Under the pieces are notes generated by a model. That model did not search any database and was not told the DNA's origin. It worked only from the letters and a program-made list of their open reading frames with translations. A DNA stretch of 49,390 bases from Desulfosarcina sp. (GTDB lineage: Bacteria > Desulfobacterota > Desulfobacteria > Desulfobacterales > Desulfosarcinaceae). Made by a program: the position numbers and the translations under genes. Shown here piece after piece: positions 1 through 6,941 of the stretch (its first letter is position 1; every line of letters starts with the position of its first letter). The stretch covers positions 1 to 49,390 of the forward strand of contig JABZFO010000120.1 in NCBI GenBank assembly GCA_014237405.1. Direction: 5' to 3'.

Positions 1-772
1 TCGCCCACACGGCTGGGGAAAGAGATTTACGTGTTCGTGGATCGGCTTGCCCAGCAAATGAAGCTGCTGGAAACCGTTCCCTTCGCCGCCAAGTTCGGCG
101 GCGCCACCGGCAATTTCAACGCCCACCACATGGCCTATCCGGACATCGACTGGATCGCCTTCGGCAACCGGCTGGTGAACGAGGGGCTGGGGCTGTACCG
201 CTCCCGGGTGACCACCCAGATCGAACACTACGACCACCTGGCTGCGTTTTGCGACGGCGTGAAGCGGATCAACACCATCTTGCTGGATCTTTGCCGGGAC
301 TTGTGGATCTACATCTCCATGGGCTATTTCAAACAGAAAATCAAAAAAGGTGAGATCGGCTCCTCGGCCATGCCCCACAAGGTCAACCCCATCGATTTCG
401 AGAATGCCGAAGGCAACCTGGGTATCGCCAATGCCGTTTTGGAACACCTGTCGGCCAAGCTGCCCATCTCCCGGCTTCAGCGGGACCTGACCGACTCCAC
501 GGTGACCCGCAACATCGGGGTGCCTCTGGGCCACACCCTCATCGCCCTTAAATCGCTCAAGCGGGGGCTGGACAGGCTGATCCTCAACGAAGACGCGCTG
601 AAAAGAGATCTTGACAACAACTGGGCCGTGGTGGCCGAGGGCATCCAGACCGTGCTGCGGCGGGAAGGCTATCCCAAGCCCTACGAGGCCCTGCTGGCGC
701 TTACCCGCACCCACGCGGTCATCGACCAGGCCGCCATCGCCGCGTTCATCGACTCCCTGGATGTGGCGGAGA
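1..772 (+). CDS. purB: adenylosuccinate lyase, C-terminal part (5' cut by window, 3' end damaged)
   Basis: Cleaves SAICAR to AICAR and adenylosuccinate to AMP in purine synthesis. The reading frame is open from the first base (SPTRLGKE...), so the start lies outside the window. The fumarase/aspartase-superfamily signature is clear: the flexible catalytic loop GSSAMPHKVNPIDFENAEGN is encoded at about 361-420, followed by SRLQRDLTDSTVTRNIG, as in the E. coli-type PurB. The family normally ends about 20-25 residues after the IDSLDV helix encoded near 750-765. Here the frame instead runs into the next gene's sequence, read out of frame, up to a stop at 916-918. The natural C-terminus appears to be missing together with the start of the neighbour. 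The identity is firm; the true end is not in this sequence. Confidence 0.9.
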
Positions 773-1652
773 CACCTCAAAGAATACGCGCGTGCCCTTA
801 CCGGCAGGGACGTCTTTATTGCCTGCCGGGAAGGCATTCTGCGCGACCACTTTCAGGATATCATCACCGACATCAAGTTCCTGGTGCGCCACGGCGCACT
901 TACCACCTTGCTCCATAATATGCCCAACCGGTTTGCCAACCAGAAGCTGATCAAACAGCTGGAGCGCCGGCTGCCGGCCACCGGCATTGTCCGGATTTCC
1001 CCGGAAATTGATTTTTACGACGCGGTGCTCGATCACCGGAAATCCATGTTCAAGGTCATTTTGCTGGAACGCCGATATCTCATTGACCGCCATGGGAATA
1101 AAATTAACGCCATCACTACCGGCCGGGTCCGTGAATCGCTGGAGGATTTCGGCGGTCTGATCGCCAACGTCAACTTCAAGGGCGCCATGGCGTGCATTTG
1201 CCGGAAGATCGAGGCCGGGCAGTGTGACCGCGTGCATATACTGCCGGCGGGCAAGAATACCATCAAACACGAACTCTTCACCGTGGAAGGGGCGGGCACC
1301 CTCATCGCCAACAACTTCCAGGAGGATTTTTGTCAGGTGCGGACCGATGAAGAGGTGGCCATCGTTTACCGAATTCTTGAGATGTACAAGCGCTCGGGCT
1401 TTTTGAAACCCCGCACCAAAGCCTACCTGAAGAAAAACCGCAACCGTTTTTACGTCACCGCCATCGACGGCATCGTGGTGGGATGCGTGGAGCAGAAAAT
1501 CATCGACGAGCAGACTGTTGAACTGGGCGCACAACCCCCGTCTGGAAGCGCTGTACGCCCAGCTGGGGTTCGTTCAGGAGAGCCGTCCGGAATACCGGCA
1601 GCGGCAGGCCCAGAGTCCGGATGTGAAGATGTTTTTCAACACCGATGAATGA
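773..1652 (+). pseudogene. N-acetylglutamate synthase-like protein (amino-acid-kinase fold plus GNAT), start missing and frame broken
   Basis: The frame is recognisable from HLKEYARAL (773) to TVELGA (about 1531). An amino-acid-kinase-like region carries HELFTVEGAGTLIA (near 1269-1310), matching the ELFT..G.GT motif of ArgA/ArgB kinases, and is followed by the start of a GNAT acetyltransferase domain (FYVTAIDGIVVGCVEQKIID). At 1528-1533 the reading jumps to another frame. Roughly 35 residues of the acetyl-CoA-binding part are absent, and the family's usual end (NPRLEALYAQLGF ... VKMFFNTDE, stop 1650-1652) follows. No start codon with a ribosome site is visible because the beginning is fused to purB. 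The likely role is N-acetylglutamate formation for arginine synthesis. The double damage looks like lost sequence, not slow decay, since codon quality is good on both sides. Confidence 0.7.
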
Positions 1653-1723
1653 AAGTGGCTCATAAGGATGACGCGAATACGGGCCGTTTATAATCCAATA
1701 TGGGCAATTCGCGACAGGACGGC

Positions 1724-2944
1724 TTAAATATACCTGCGGAGCAACAGCGCGGCAAACGTTCCCCCGGATGCGCAGGCGTTGACCAATCCATGGTTCACGG
1801 TCATTTCCCGGCTTTCCGTTTTTACCGCATCCAGTGAAATGATGGGAGACGTAAGACCGAGGGTCGGCGGCACGATGCCGGCGTGGATGGACAGCGCCAT
1901 GGCCGCTGCGCGGATGCCGCCGGAAGCAAAATTCTCTCCCAGGGCGCCTTTAATGGCTGTCACCGCCGGCTGCACGCCACCGTTAAAAAACTGCTCCAGC
2001 GCCCGGGCCTCCAGCCGGTCGGACTTGATGCCGCCGCTGGCCGCCGCCGACACCGTTTCGATGTCACCGGGACCGACTCCCGCCATGGCCATGGCCTTCT
2101 CCATGGCCAGCACCAGTCCGGCCGAATCGTCGGGCCAATCGTTGGCCGGTGCCGGTGCCCCGCTCATGCCCCAGCCGGCTATTTCACAATAAATGGTTGC
2201 ACCCCGCGACCGGGCCGATTCCAGCGACTCGAGGCAGAGCAGCCCTGCCCCTTCCCCAGCCACCGGGCCATTGCGGTTCCGGTCGAAGGGGCGTGCCTGC
2301 TCCTCACCGCCATCCTGAGGCGATAAAGCCATGAACCGCTCCAGCACGGTGAAAAAAAAGGGGGAGAGAATATCCCCGCCGCCGGCCAGCACCACATCGC
2401 CCCGGCCCTGTTGGATCTGGGTCGCCGCGTAAGCGATGGCCGTTTCCGCCGAGGCCTCCCGGTGGTTCACCGTGGTGTTGATTCCCCGCAGCCCCAGTTC
2501 GATGGCCGCGTGGCCGGCCGGGGCGTTCATCACCGTGTTGGGCACCAGGATGGGGTTGACCCGTCGGGGGCCGTCGGTGAACAGGGTGCCGGCGAACCGG
2601 GCGGCCACATCCGTAGCGCCGAAGGCCGTACCCATGACGATGCCGATGCGGTTCCGATCCGTACCGTCGAGATCGATCCCGGCATCTTCCAAAGCCATGC
2701 GTGCCGACGCGGTGACTATCCCGGAGAGGCGGTCCATGCGCCGCAGGGTCCGGCCGGAGATGAAATCCCTGGGTGAAAAATCACGAACTTCGCCGCCCAT
2801 ATGAGATTGAAAGGGCGCGGTGTCGAACCCTTCAATGGGGCGGATGCCGCAACCGCCGCCGAAAAGATTCTCGGAAAAAGCCTCCCGTCCGATGCCCAGG
2901 GGCGTCACCAGCCCCATTCCGGTAACCACCACCCGCCGGCTCAC
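1724..2944 (-). CDS. ketosynthase-like protein without catalytic residues (KS-beta / chain-length-factor type)
   Basis: About 406 residues with a full thiolase-fold ketosynthase layout, starting VSRRVVVTGMGLVTPLG. The start is a GTG whose last bases overlap the upstream gene's TGA, so the two are translationally coupled. Every catalytic position is replaced. The nucleophile site TACSSG of normal enzymes reads HREASAE, with Glu at about residue 163. The first His motif (NAHGT) reads SAAASGG near residue 301. The second (KSMIGH) reads KGALGE, keeping Lys332 but with Glu337 for His. Such a protein cannot condense on its own. By analogy with KS-alpha/KS-beta pairs of type II polyketide and aryl-polyene systems it should heterodimerise with the active ketosynthase next door. 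In classical chain-length factors the Cys is usually Gln; Glu is uncommon. No carrier protein, acyltransferase or ketoreductase lies nearby, so the product is unknown. Confidence 0.8.
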   Translation of the reverse strand: MSRRVVVTGMGLVTPLGIGREAFSENLFGGGCGIRPIEGFDTAPFQSHMGGEVRDFSPRDFISGRTLRRMDRLSGIVTASARMALEDAGIDLDGTDRNRIGIVMGTAFGATDVAARFAGTLFTDGPRRVNPILVPNTVMNAPAGHAAIELGLRGINTTVNHREASAETAIAYAATQIQQGRGDVVLAGGGDILSPFFFTVLERFMALSPQDGGEEQARPFDRNRNGPVAGEGAGLLCLESLESARSRGATIYCEIAGWGMSGAPAPANDWPDDSAGLVLAMEKAMAMAGVGPGDIETVSAAASGGIKSDRLEARALEQFFNGGVQPAVTAIKGALGENFASGGIRAAAMALSIHAGIVPPTLGLTSPIISLDAVKTESREMTVNHGLVNACASGGTFAALLLRRYI

Positions 2945-4185
2945 CGTGCACCGCCGTTTTCCGAAAACCTTCCGAAAGCCAGGACGGTGTTGTTTCCGCC
3001 GAAGGCAAAGGAGTTGGACAGCACCACGTTGACTTGTGCCTCCCGTGTACCGTCGGACACGTAGTCCAGGTCGCATGCCTCACCAGGGGTTTCATGGTGG
3101 ATGGTCGGGGGGACGAACTGGTGCTCTATGGCCAGCATGCAAACGACGGCTTCGATGGCCCCGGCAGCCCCCAGGGTGTGGCCGATCATGGATTTGGTGG
3201 AGCTGACCGGAATCTGCCTCGCCCGGGTACCGAAAACGGACTTGATGCCCCGGGTCTCCATCAAGTCGTTGGCCGGGGTGGCCGTGCCGTGGGCGTTGAT
3301 ATAGTCCACATTATCGGCAGAGATACCGGCATCGGCCAGGGCCGCGGTCATGGCGCTGACGGCGCCAACCGCGTTCATATCCGGGGCGGTCATATGGCTG
3401 GCATCGCAGCTGATGCCGCAGCCGAGCACTTCTCCGTAGACGGTCGCCCCCCGCTTCCGAGCATGATCCAGGGATTCCAGGATCAATATTCCCGCCCCTT
3501 CCCCCAGGGTCAGGCCCTGGCGATCCCGGTCGAAGGGCTTGCAGTAATCCGGATCCACGGCCTGAAGGGCGTTGAAGGCCGAATAGGTGATGCGGCACAA
3601 GGGTTCGGTGCCGCCGCAGACTACCACTTCGGCAGTTCCCTGCCGGATCAGATCCCGGGCGTATCCAATGGCCGTGGCACCGGACGAGCAGGCGGTCATG
3701 AATGTGGTTTTGGGTCCCATGAGCTTCAAGTGGGTGGCAATGTGGTCCGCCGATGAGGCGCAGGAGAAGGCGGCAAACGGGGAACCGGGCATCCGGTCGG
3801 CACCACTTTCCAGGTAGCGTGCGAATATGGGTTCGCACTCCAGCATGCCCCCGGCGCCGCCGCCGATCACCACGCCGGTAACCGCTGCAAGCTCTGTTGA
3901 AACAGGTGTCAACCCGGCGTCTGCCAGGGCTTCCAGCGTAGCCGCCATGGCCATGCAGTCCGCCCGCGACATGCGCTTTAAGGAAACGGTTCTCGGAATA
4001 TGCAGTAGGGGATCGAAATCTTTGACCTGGGCCCCGGTATGGGTGCGGTAACCGGCAGTGTCGAACAGAGTCACCGGACCAATGCCGCAGGTGCCGGCCT
4101 TCAGGGCGGCGGCAAACTCGGACACATTTTTGGCGATGGCGTTGACGGTTCCCCGTCCGGTGACAACTACCTGATCTGATTTCAT
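2941..4185 (-). CDS. beta-ketoacyl-[acyl-carrier-protein] synthase II-like (active ketosynthase partner)
   Basis: 414 residues, the usual length of FabF-type condensing enzymes. All catalytic residues are present: Cys166 in TACSSGATAI, His299 in INAHGTATP, Lys331 and His336 in STKSMIGHTLGAAGA, and the C-terminal SNSFAFGGNN loop. The reaction is decarboxylative condensation of malonyl-ACP with an acyl thioester in the cytoplasm. It is the first gene of a two-gene unit and overlaps the inactive KS-like gene by 4 nt, which suggests a KS-alpha/KS-beta heterodimer rather than primary fatty-acid synthesis. I therefore give no fabF symbol. The start ATG at 4185 matches the family N-terminus (VVVTGRGTV). 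The ATG is preceded, on the coding strand, only by a weak purine-rich stretch. Confidence 0.85.
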   Translation of the reverse strand: MKSDQVVVTGRGTVNAIAKNVSEFAAALKAGTCGIGPVTLFDTAGYRTHTGAQVKDFDPLLHIPRTVSLKRMSRADCMAMAATLEALADAGLTPVSTELAAVTGVVIGGGAGGMLECEPIFARYLESGADRMPGSPFAAFSCASSADHIATHLKLMGPKTTFMTACSSGATAIGYARDLIRQGTAEVVVCGGTEPLCRITYSAFNALQAVDPDYCKPFDRDRQGLTLGEGAGILILESLDHARKRGATVYGEVLGCGISCDASHMTAPDMNAVGAVSAMTAALADAGISADNVDYINAHGTATPANDLMETRGIKSVFGTRARQIPVSSTKSMIGHTLGAAGAIEAVVCMLAIEHQFVPPTIHHETPGEACDLDYVSDGTREAQVNVVLSNSFAFGGNNTVLAFGRFSENGGAR

Positions 4186-4646
4186 ATGCCTCGGTTTGGA
4201 AGGAGGAACGATTCACCGAAAATCGGATGCGGTCTCGATATGCGGGCCAAACCTTAACCAGATGCGTTGTGGAAAGTCAAGGTGGTGCAAAGGTGAGGGC
4301 AGGACAATCGCATGGTCCACCAAGCGCCATTGGGTCAACAATGCATGCGATTGCCCTGAATGTAAGGTGAGGATATCCATCAAAACAAGAATTTCATTAC
4401 CCGTAGGCGTTCACGGGTTTAGGGTTCACCGTTCAGGGTTGCTTTTTTCTTTGATCTTGCTTGTAGGCCTGCAAGTACTTGATGAAACCACATATGGGTT
4501 GAACCTCTGAACCCGTGAACGGTTACCATTACCCTTGTTGCGATGTCGCCGGTCGTTTGCTGTTGACAACAAGGCCGATTATGGTTCTATTTATAGAAAA
4601 AATAATGCTTTGCCGCGGCCCTAACCAAGCACACGGGGGAAGGGAT
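4186..4646. other. non-coding stretch between ketosynthase pair and small membrane-protein gene
   Basis: About 460 nt without a convincing gene. The ORF possible at 4196-4510 has no recognisable domain, no ribosome site and odd composition, and runs through an inverted repeat, so I do not accept it. The stretch holds the upstream region of the leftward ketosynthase pair (near 4186-4300) and the imperfect inverted repeat at 4408-4521. I see no strong promoter match. Confidence 0.5.
4408..4521. repeat. imperfect inverted repeat, about 21 nt arms around a 71-nt core
   Basis: The left arm (4408-4428) begins CGTTCACGGG and ends AGGGTTCA. The right arm (4500-4521) reads TGAACCTCTGAACCCGTGAA then CG, which is its reverse complement with a few differences. 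The core contains a near-palindrome, CTTGTAGGCCTGCAAG (about 4459-4474). It could form a cruciform or RNA hairpin, or be a miniature element. It carries no coding sequence and no T-tract typical of a terminator. Confidence 0.6.
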
Positions 4647-4910
4647 ATGGAAAGAAGAGAAACCGAAGACCGTCGGCAGGTTCACATGTTCGTCGCACAA
4701 GAGCGAAGAGATGGGCCATACGAAAGAAGGGGCGACGCAACCAGACGCCGGGAAAGAAAGCAGGAAAGGGAAAAAATAGAAAGAATTCGCGCCTTCAAGG
4801 AAAAAAAGAAAGCGTCTTTGCCTGTCACACCAGTGATGACAAAAAAGCGATGGGTTTACTTAGGCCTGGCCTTGCTGGTTATCGTTGTCGCCGTATTTCT
4901 GATCAAGTGA
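4647..4910 (+). CDS. small basic protein with C-terminal membrane anchor, unknown function
   Basis: 87 residues. I chose the ATG at 4647 because a GGGGGAAGGG purine run sits just upstream; longer in-frame extensions lack a ribosome site. The first 50 residues are extremely rich in Arg, Glu and Lys (MERRETEDRRQ, then RRRERKQEREKIERI) and look like a charged helix or coiled coil. They are followed by a single hydrophobic helix (WVYLGLALLVIVVAVFLIK) that ends the protein. This is a tail-anchored layout with the charged part in the cytoplasm. I recognise no family. It lies alone between repeats and is followed by a REP-like pair and a strong terminator, consistent with a monocistronic gene. Confidence 0.6.
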   Translation: MERRETEDRRQVHMFVAQERRDGPYERRGDATRRRERKQEREKIERIRAFKEKKKASLPVTPVMTKKRWVYLGLALLVIVVAVFLIK

Positions 4911-4926
4911 TCCTTTTGATAAAGAT

Positions 4927-4990
4927 ATCGCGGCTGGAAGCCGCTCCTACAGGGGGCATGTTCATCGTAGGAGCGGCTTCCAGCCGCGAT
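4927..4990. repeat. pair of REP-like palindromes in opposite orientation (BIME-like)
   Basis: Two 24-nt arms (4927-4950 and 4967-4990) are perfect reverse complements around a 16-nt spacer. Each arm contains its own small palindrome, GCGGCTGGAAGCCGC. The core TAGGAGCGGCTTCCAGCC resembles the REP sequences scattered in many proteobacterial genomes and mobilised by RAYT transposases. It sits between two converging genes, the usual location for such elements. Confidence 0.75.
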
Positions 4991-5020
4991 GGCAGCAAGG
5001 AAACTGTTTCGCAATCAGAG

Positions 5021-5058
5021 AAAAAGCCCCGGTGGCCTGAAGGGCCACCGGGGCTTTT
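5021..5058. terminator. strong bidirectional intrinsic terminator
   Basis: AAAAA, then a perfect 12-bp stem (GCCCCGGTGGCC at 5026-5037 pairing with 43-54 of the next block), a 5-nt loop TGAAG and TTTT. It can act in both directions and separates the rightward small membrane-protein gene from the leftward porin gene. Confidence 0.9.
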
Positions 5059-5136
5059 GAATTCATCTGTTATGCTGTCGAAATCAAGCATCCGGAAAAG
5101 ATTGATGCCGGATTGCATTCGGCATGACAGGATCGA

Positions 5137-6726
5137 TTAGAATGCTAAGGTCAACCGTCCGTAGAAGGTGGTGTTGTCTTCGACTTCGGTATTGTAGCCG
5201 CCGGCTTTCCAGTAGTCGCCGGCATCCAGATGGGCAATCACGCCCCAGAACTTCAGGTTGTTCATGATGTCCCCGTAGAGCAGGCCCAGATTCAGGTTGT
5301 CCAGCACCTGGTACTTGGCGCCCAGCCAGAAGGACGTGTAGCCTGCCGGACCGGTGACGGTGGTATGGCCGCCGGAGACGTTGCCCAGGGGGATGCCGTT
5401 TTCGTCGGTTCCGCCCAGGGTGGTGTTGAGGTTCTGAACGTCCGAGGTGAGCAGGAAACCGTGTTCCAGGTCGAGGGACTGCTCGAAATAACCGACGGCG
5501 CTGGTTTCGTCATCATCCGGGTTGCTGTCACCCTGAATATAGGTGCCGCCCGCGTTGAGGGTGAATCCGGCGATGTCGTATTTTACGTCCAGTGTAGCTG
5601 CCAGTGCTGCTGCGTCGATGGAGTTGAAGGTGGCGCCGGAAACCGGATCCGTCCGGGTTTCATTCAGGTCGACGGAACCCCACCCATAGAGAATTTCCGC
5701 TTCCGCATAGAGCGGTCCGAAAGTGCCCATAAAATAGGGGTTGATTACCCACAGCCCCAGTTCAGAGCGGGCGGGGCCGGCGGATATGGCTGCACCGGCG
5801 GCAGCGGCCTGGCCCTGGGCGCTTATCGCGTTGGAATTAAGACCATAAAGGTCGATTGCAGGAAGGCCAGCACCTGCAAGCGTTGCATCAAGAGCTGCGC
5901 TTTGGGCAGCGTCAAAGGGGGCAGCCTGTACAAGAGGCACCAAAGCGGGATTTAGAGCACCGGCTAATTGGAGACCTTGAGCATAAGTACCGGCATAGGT
6001 GCCACTGGCAACGGTAGCCGCGTCGACTGATTGCGTATAGCTCGCATAACCCATCTGAAAATTTCTGAGATCCCTCATGGTGACGTAGTTTTTGTTCTGG
6101 TAGTTGGCGACCAGCAGGCCGGTTGACCAGTTCTCCTGCTTGTAGGCAGTAAAACCATAGTATTTATGGTAGTCGGCATCGGTCATGATGTTTCCCTGAT
6201 CCCCCTCCCCGTTCTTCTGGGCGACGAGGCCGGAGATGAAGTCACCTGTGGGCACCACCCACATGATGCGGTCCTTGTGCAGGCTGTTGCTGCCGTGGCT
6301 GGCGGTGCTGTCGCCCATTGCGGTACCCCAGGGGGTATCGATGTAGCGGCCGATGATAAACCCGCCGATGGGAGACTTGATGGTCATGTAGGCGGCCTTC
6401 CAGTCGATGTTGTTGGTATCGTCGATGTCCGGTGCCAGCGGGTTGGTTTCGTTGAGCTTGGAGTTGGCATCGGTGCCCCACACATGGTCCTGCAGGGCGG
6501 TGAACTGGGTGGTGAGGGTGATGTTGTCGTTGACCTTGAACACCGGCTTCACCATGAGCTCCATGGTCGAGTAGTCGTCCGTAGCATCATCCTTACTGAG
6601 GTTTTCGTTTGAGTGATTGAAGTGCTCCACAAAATAATGACCCGAGACCTCCACCTCCAGGGCCATCGCCGGTGCAGCGATCATCAACGCTACACACAGG
6701 GCGATCATAAACCTAATGTTTTTCAT
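5137..6726 (-). CDS. outer-membrane porin-like beta-barrel protein
   Basis: 529 residues from the ATG at 6726, chosen because a perfect AGGAGG lies 7-8 nt upstream and because MKNIRFMIALCVALMIAAPAMA is a clean signal peptide; a longer ORF to 6750 lacks this. The mature part alternates polar and hydrophobic residues in short strands, has few Cys, and ends ...YGRLTLAF with a C-terminal Phe, the BAM recognition signature. This points to an outer-membrane barrel, probably a passive solute channel. The segment of about 100 residues encoded near 5780-6020 is unusually rich in Ala, Gly and Gln and could be a long surface loop. The gene is followed by a strong terminator and is downstream of an exported FG-GAP protein gene transcribed the same way. 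Confidence 0.75.
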   Translation of the reverse strand: MKNIRFMIALCVALMIAAPAMALEVEVSGHYFVEHFNHSNENLSKDDATDDYSTMELMVKPVFKVNDNITLTTQFTALQDHVWGTDANSKLNETNPLAPDIDDTNNIDWKAAYMTIKSPIGGFIIGRYIDTPWGTAMGDSTASHGSNSLHKDRIMWVVPTGDFISGLVAQKNGEGDQGNIMTDADYHKYYGFTAYKQENWSTGLLVANYQNKNYVTMRDLRNFQMGYASYTQSVDAATVASGTYAGTYAQGLQLAGALNPALVPLVQAAPFDAAQSAALDATLAGAGLPAIDLYGLNSNAISAQGQAAAAGAAISAGPARSELGLWVINPYFMGTFGPLYAEAEILYGWGSVDLNETRTDPVSGATFNSIDAAALAATLDVKYDIAGFTLNAGGTYIQGDSNPDDDETSAVGYFEQSLDLEHGFLLTSDVQNLNTTLGGTDENGIPLGNVSGGHTTVTGPAGYTSFWLGAKYQVLDNLNLGLLYGDIMNNLKFWGVIAHLDAGDYWKAGGYNTEVEDNTTFYGRLTLAF

Positions 6727-6941
6727 CTGGCTCCTCCTTGTTAAGAACATGGTGGTTAGTACACGTACTGATTCAGCTGACTGTAATGCTTTCGATCACC
6801 CCCTTTTCAATTGACGTGTGGATGCAGTTGTCCAGGCTGCACCGACAATCCAGCATGTGGTTGGCAACGGTCAGATGTCTAAAATGATAAATCTTTATAA
6901 AGAGTAACGGATATTGGAATTTTACTGTTTGTCGCTCCCCA

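Noticed and set aside
746..1534. 262-residue leftward ORF opposite the NAGS-like gene
   Set aside because: It is the mirror of a well-conserved rightward coding frame; no domain, no ribosome site.
4196..4510. 104-residue rightward ORF upstream of the ketosynthase pair
   Set aside because: No ribosome site, no domain, and it passes through an inverted repeat.
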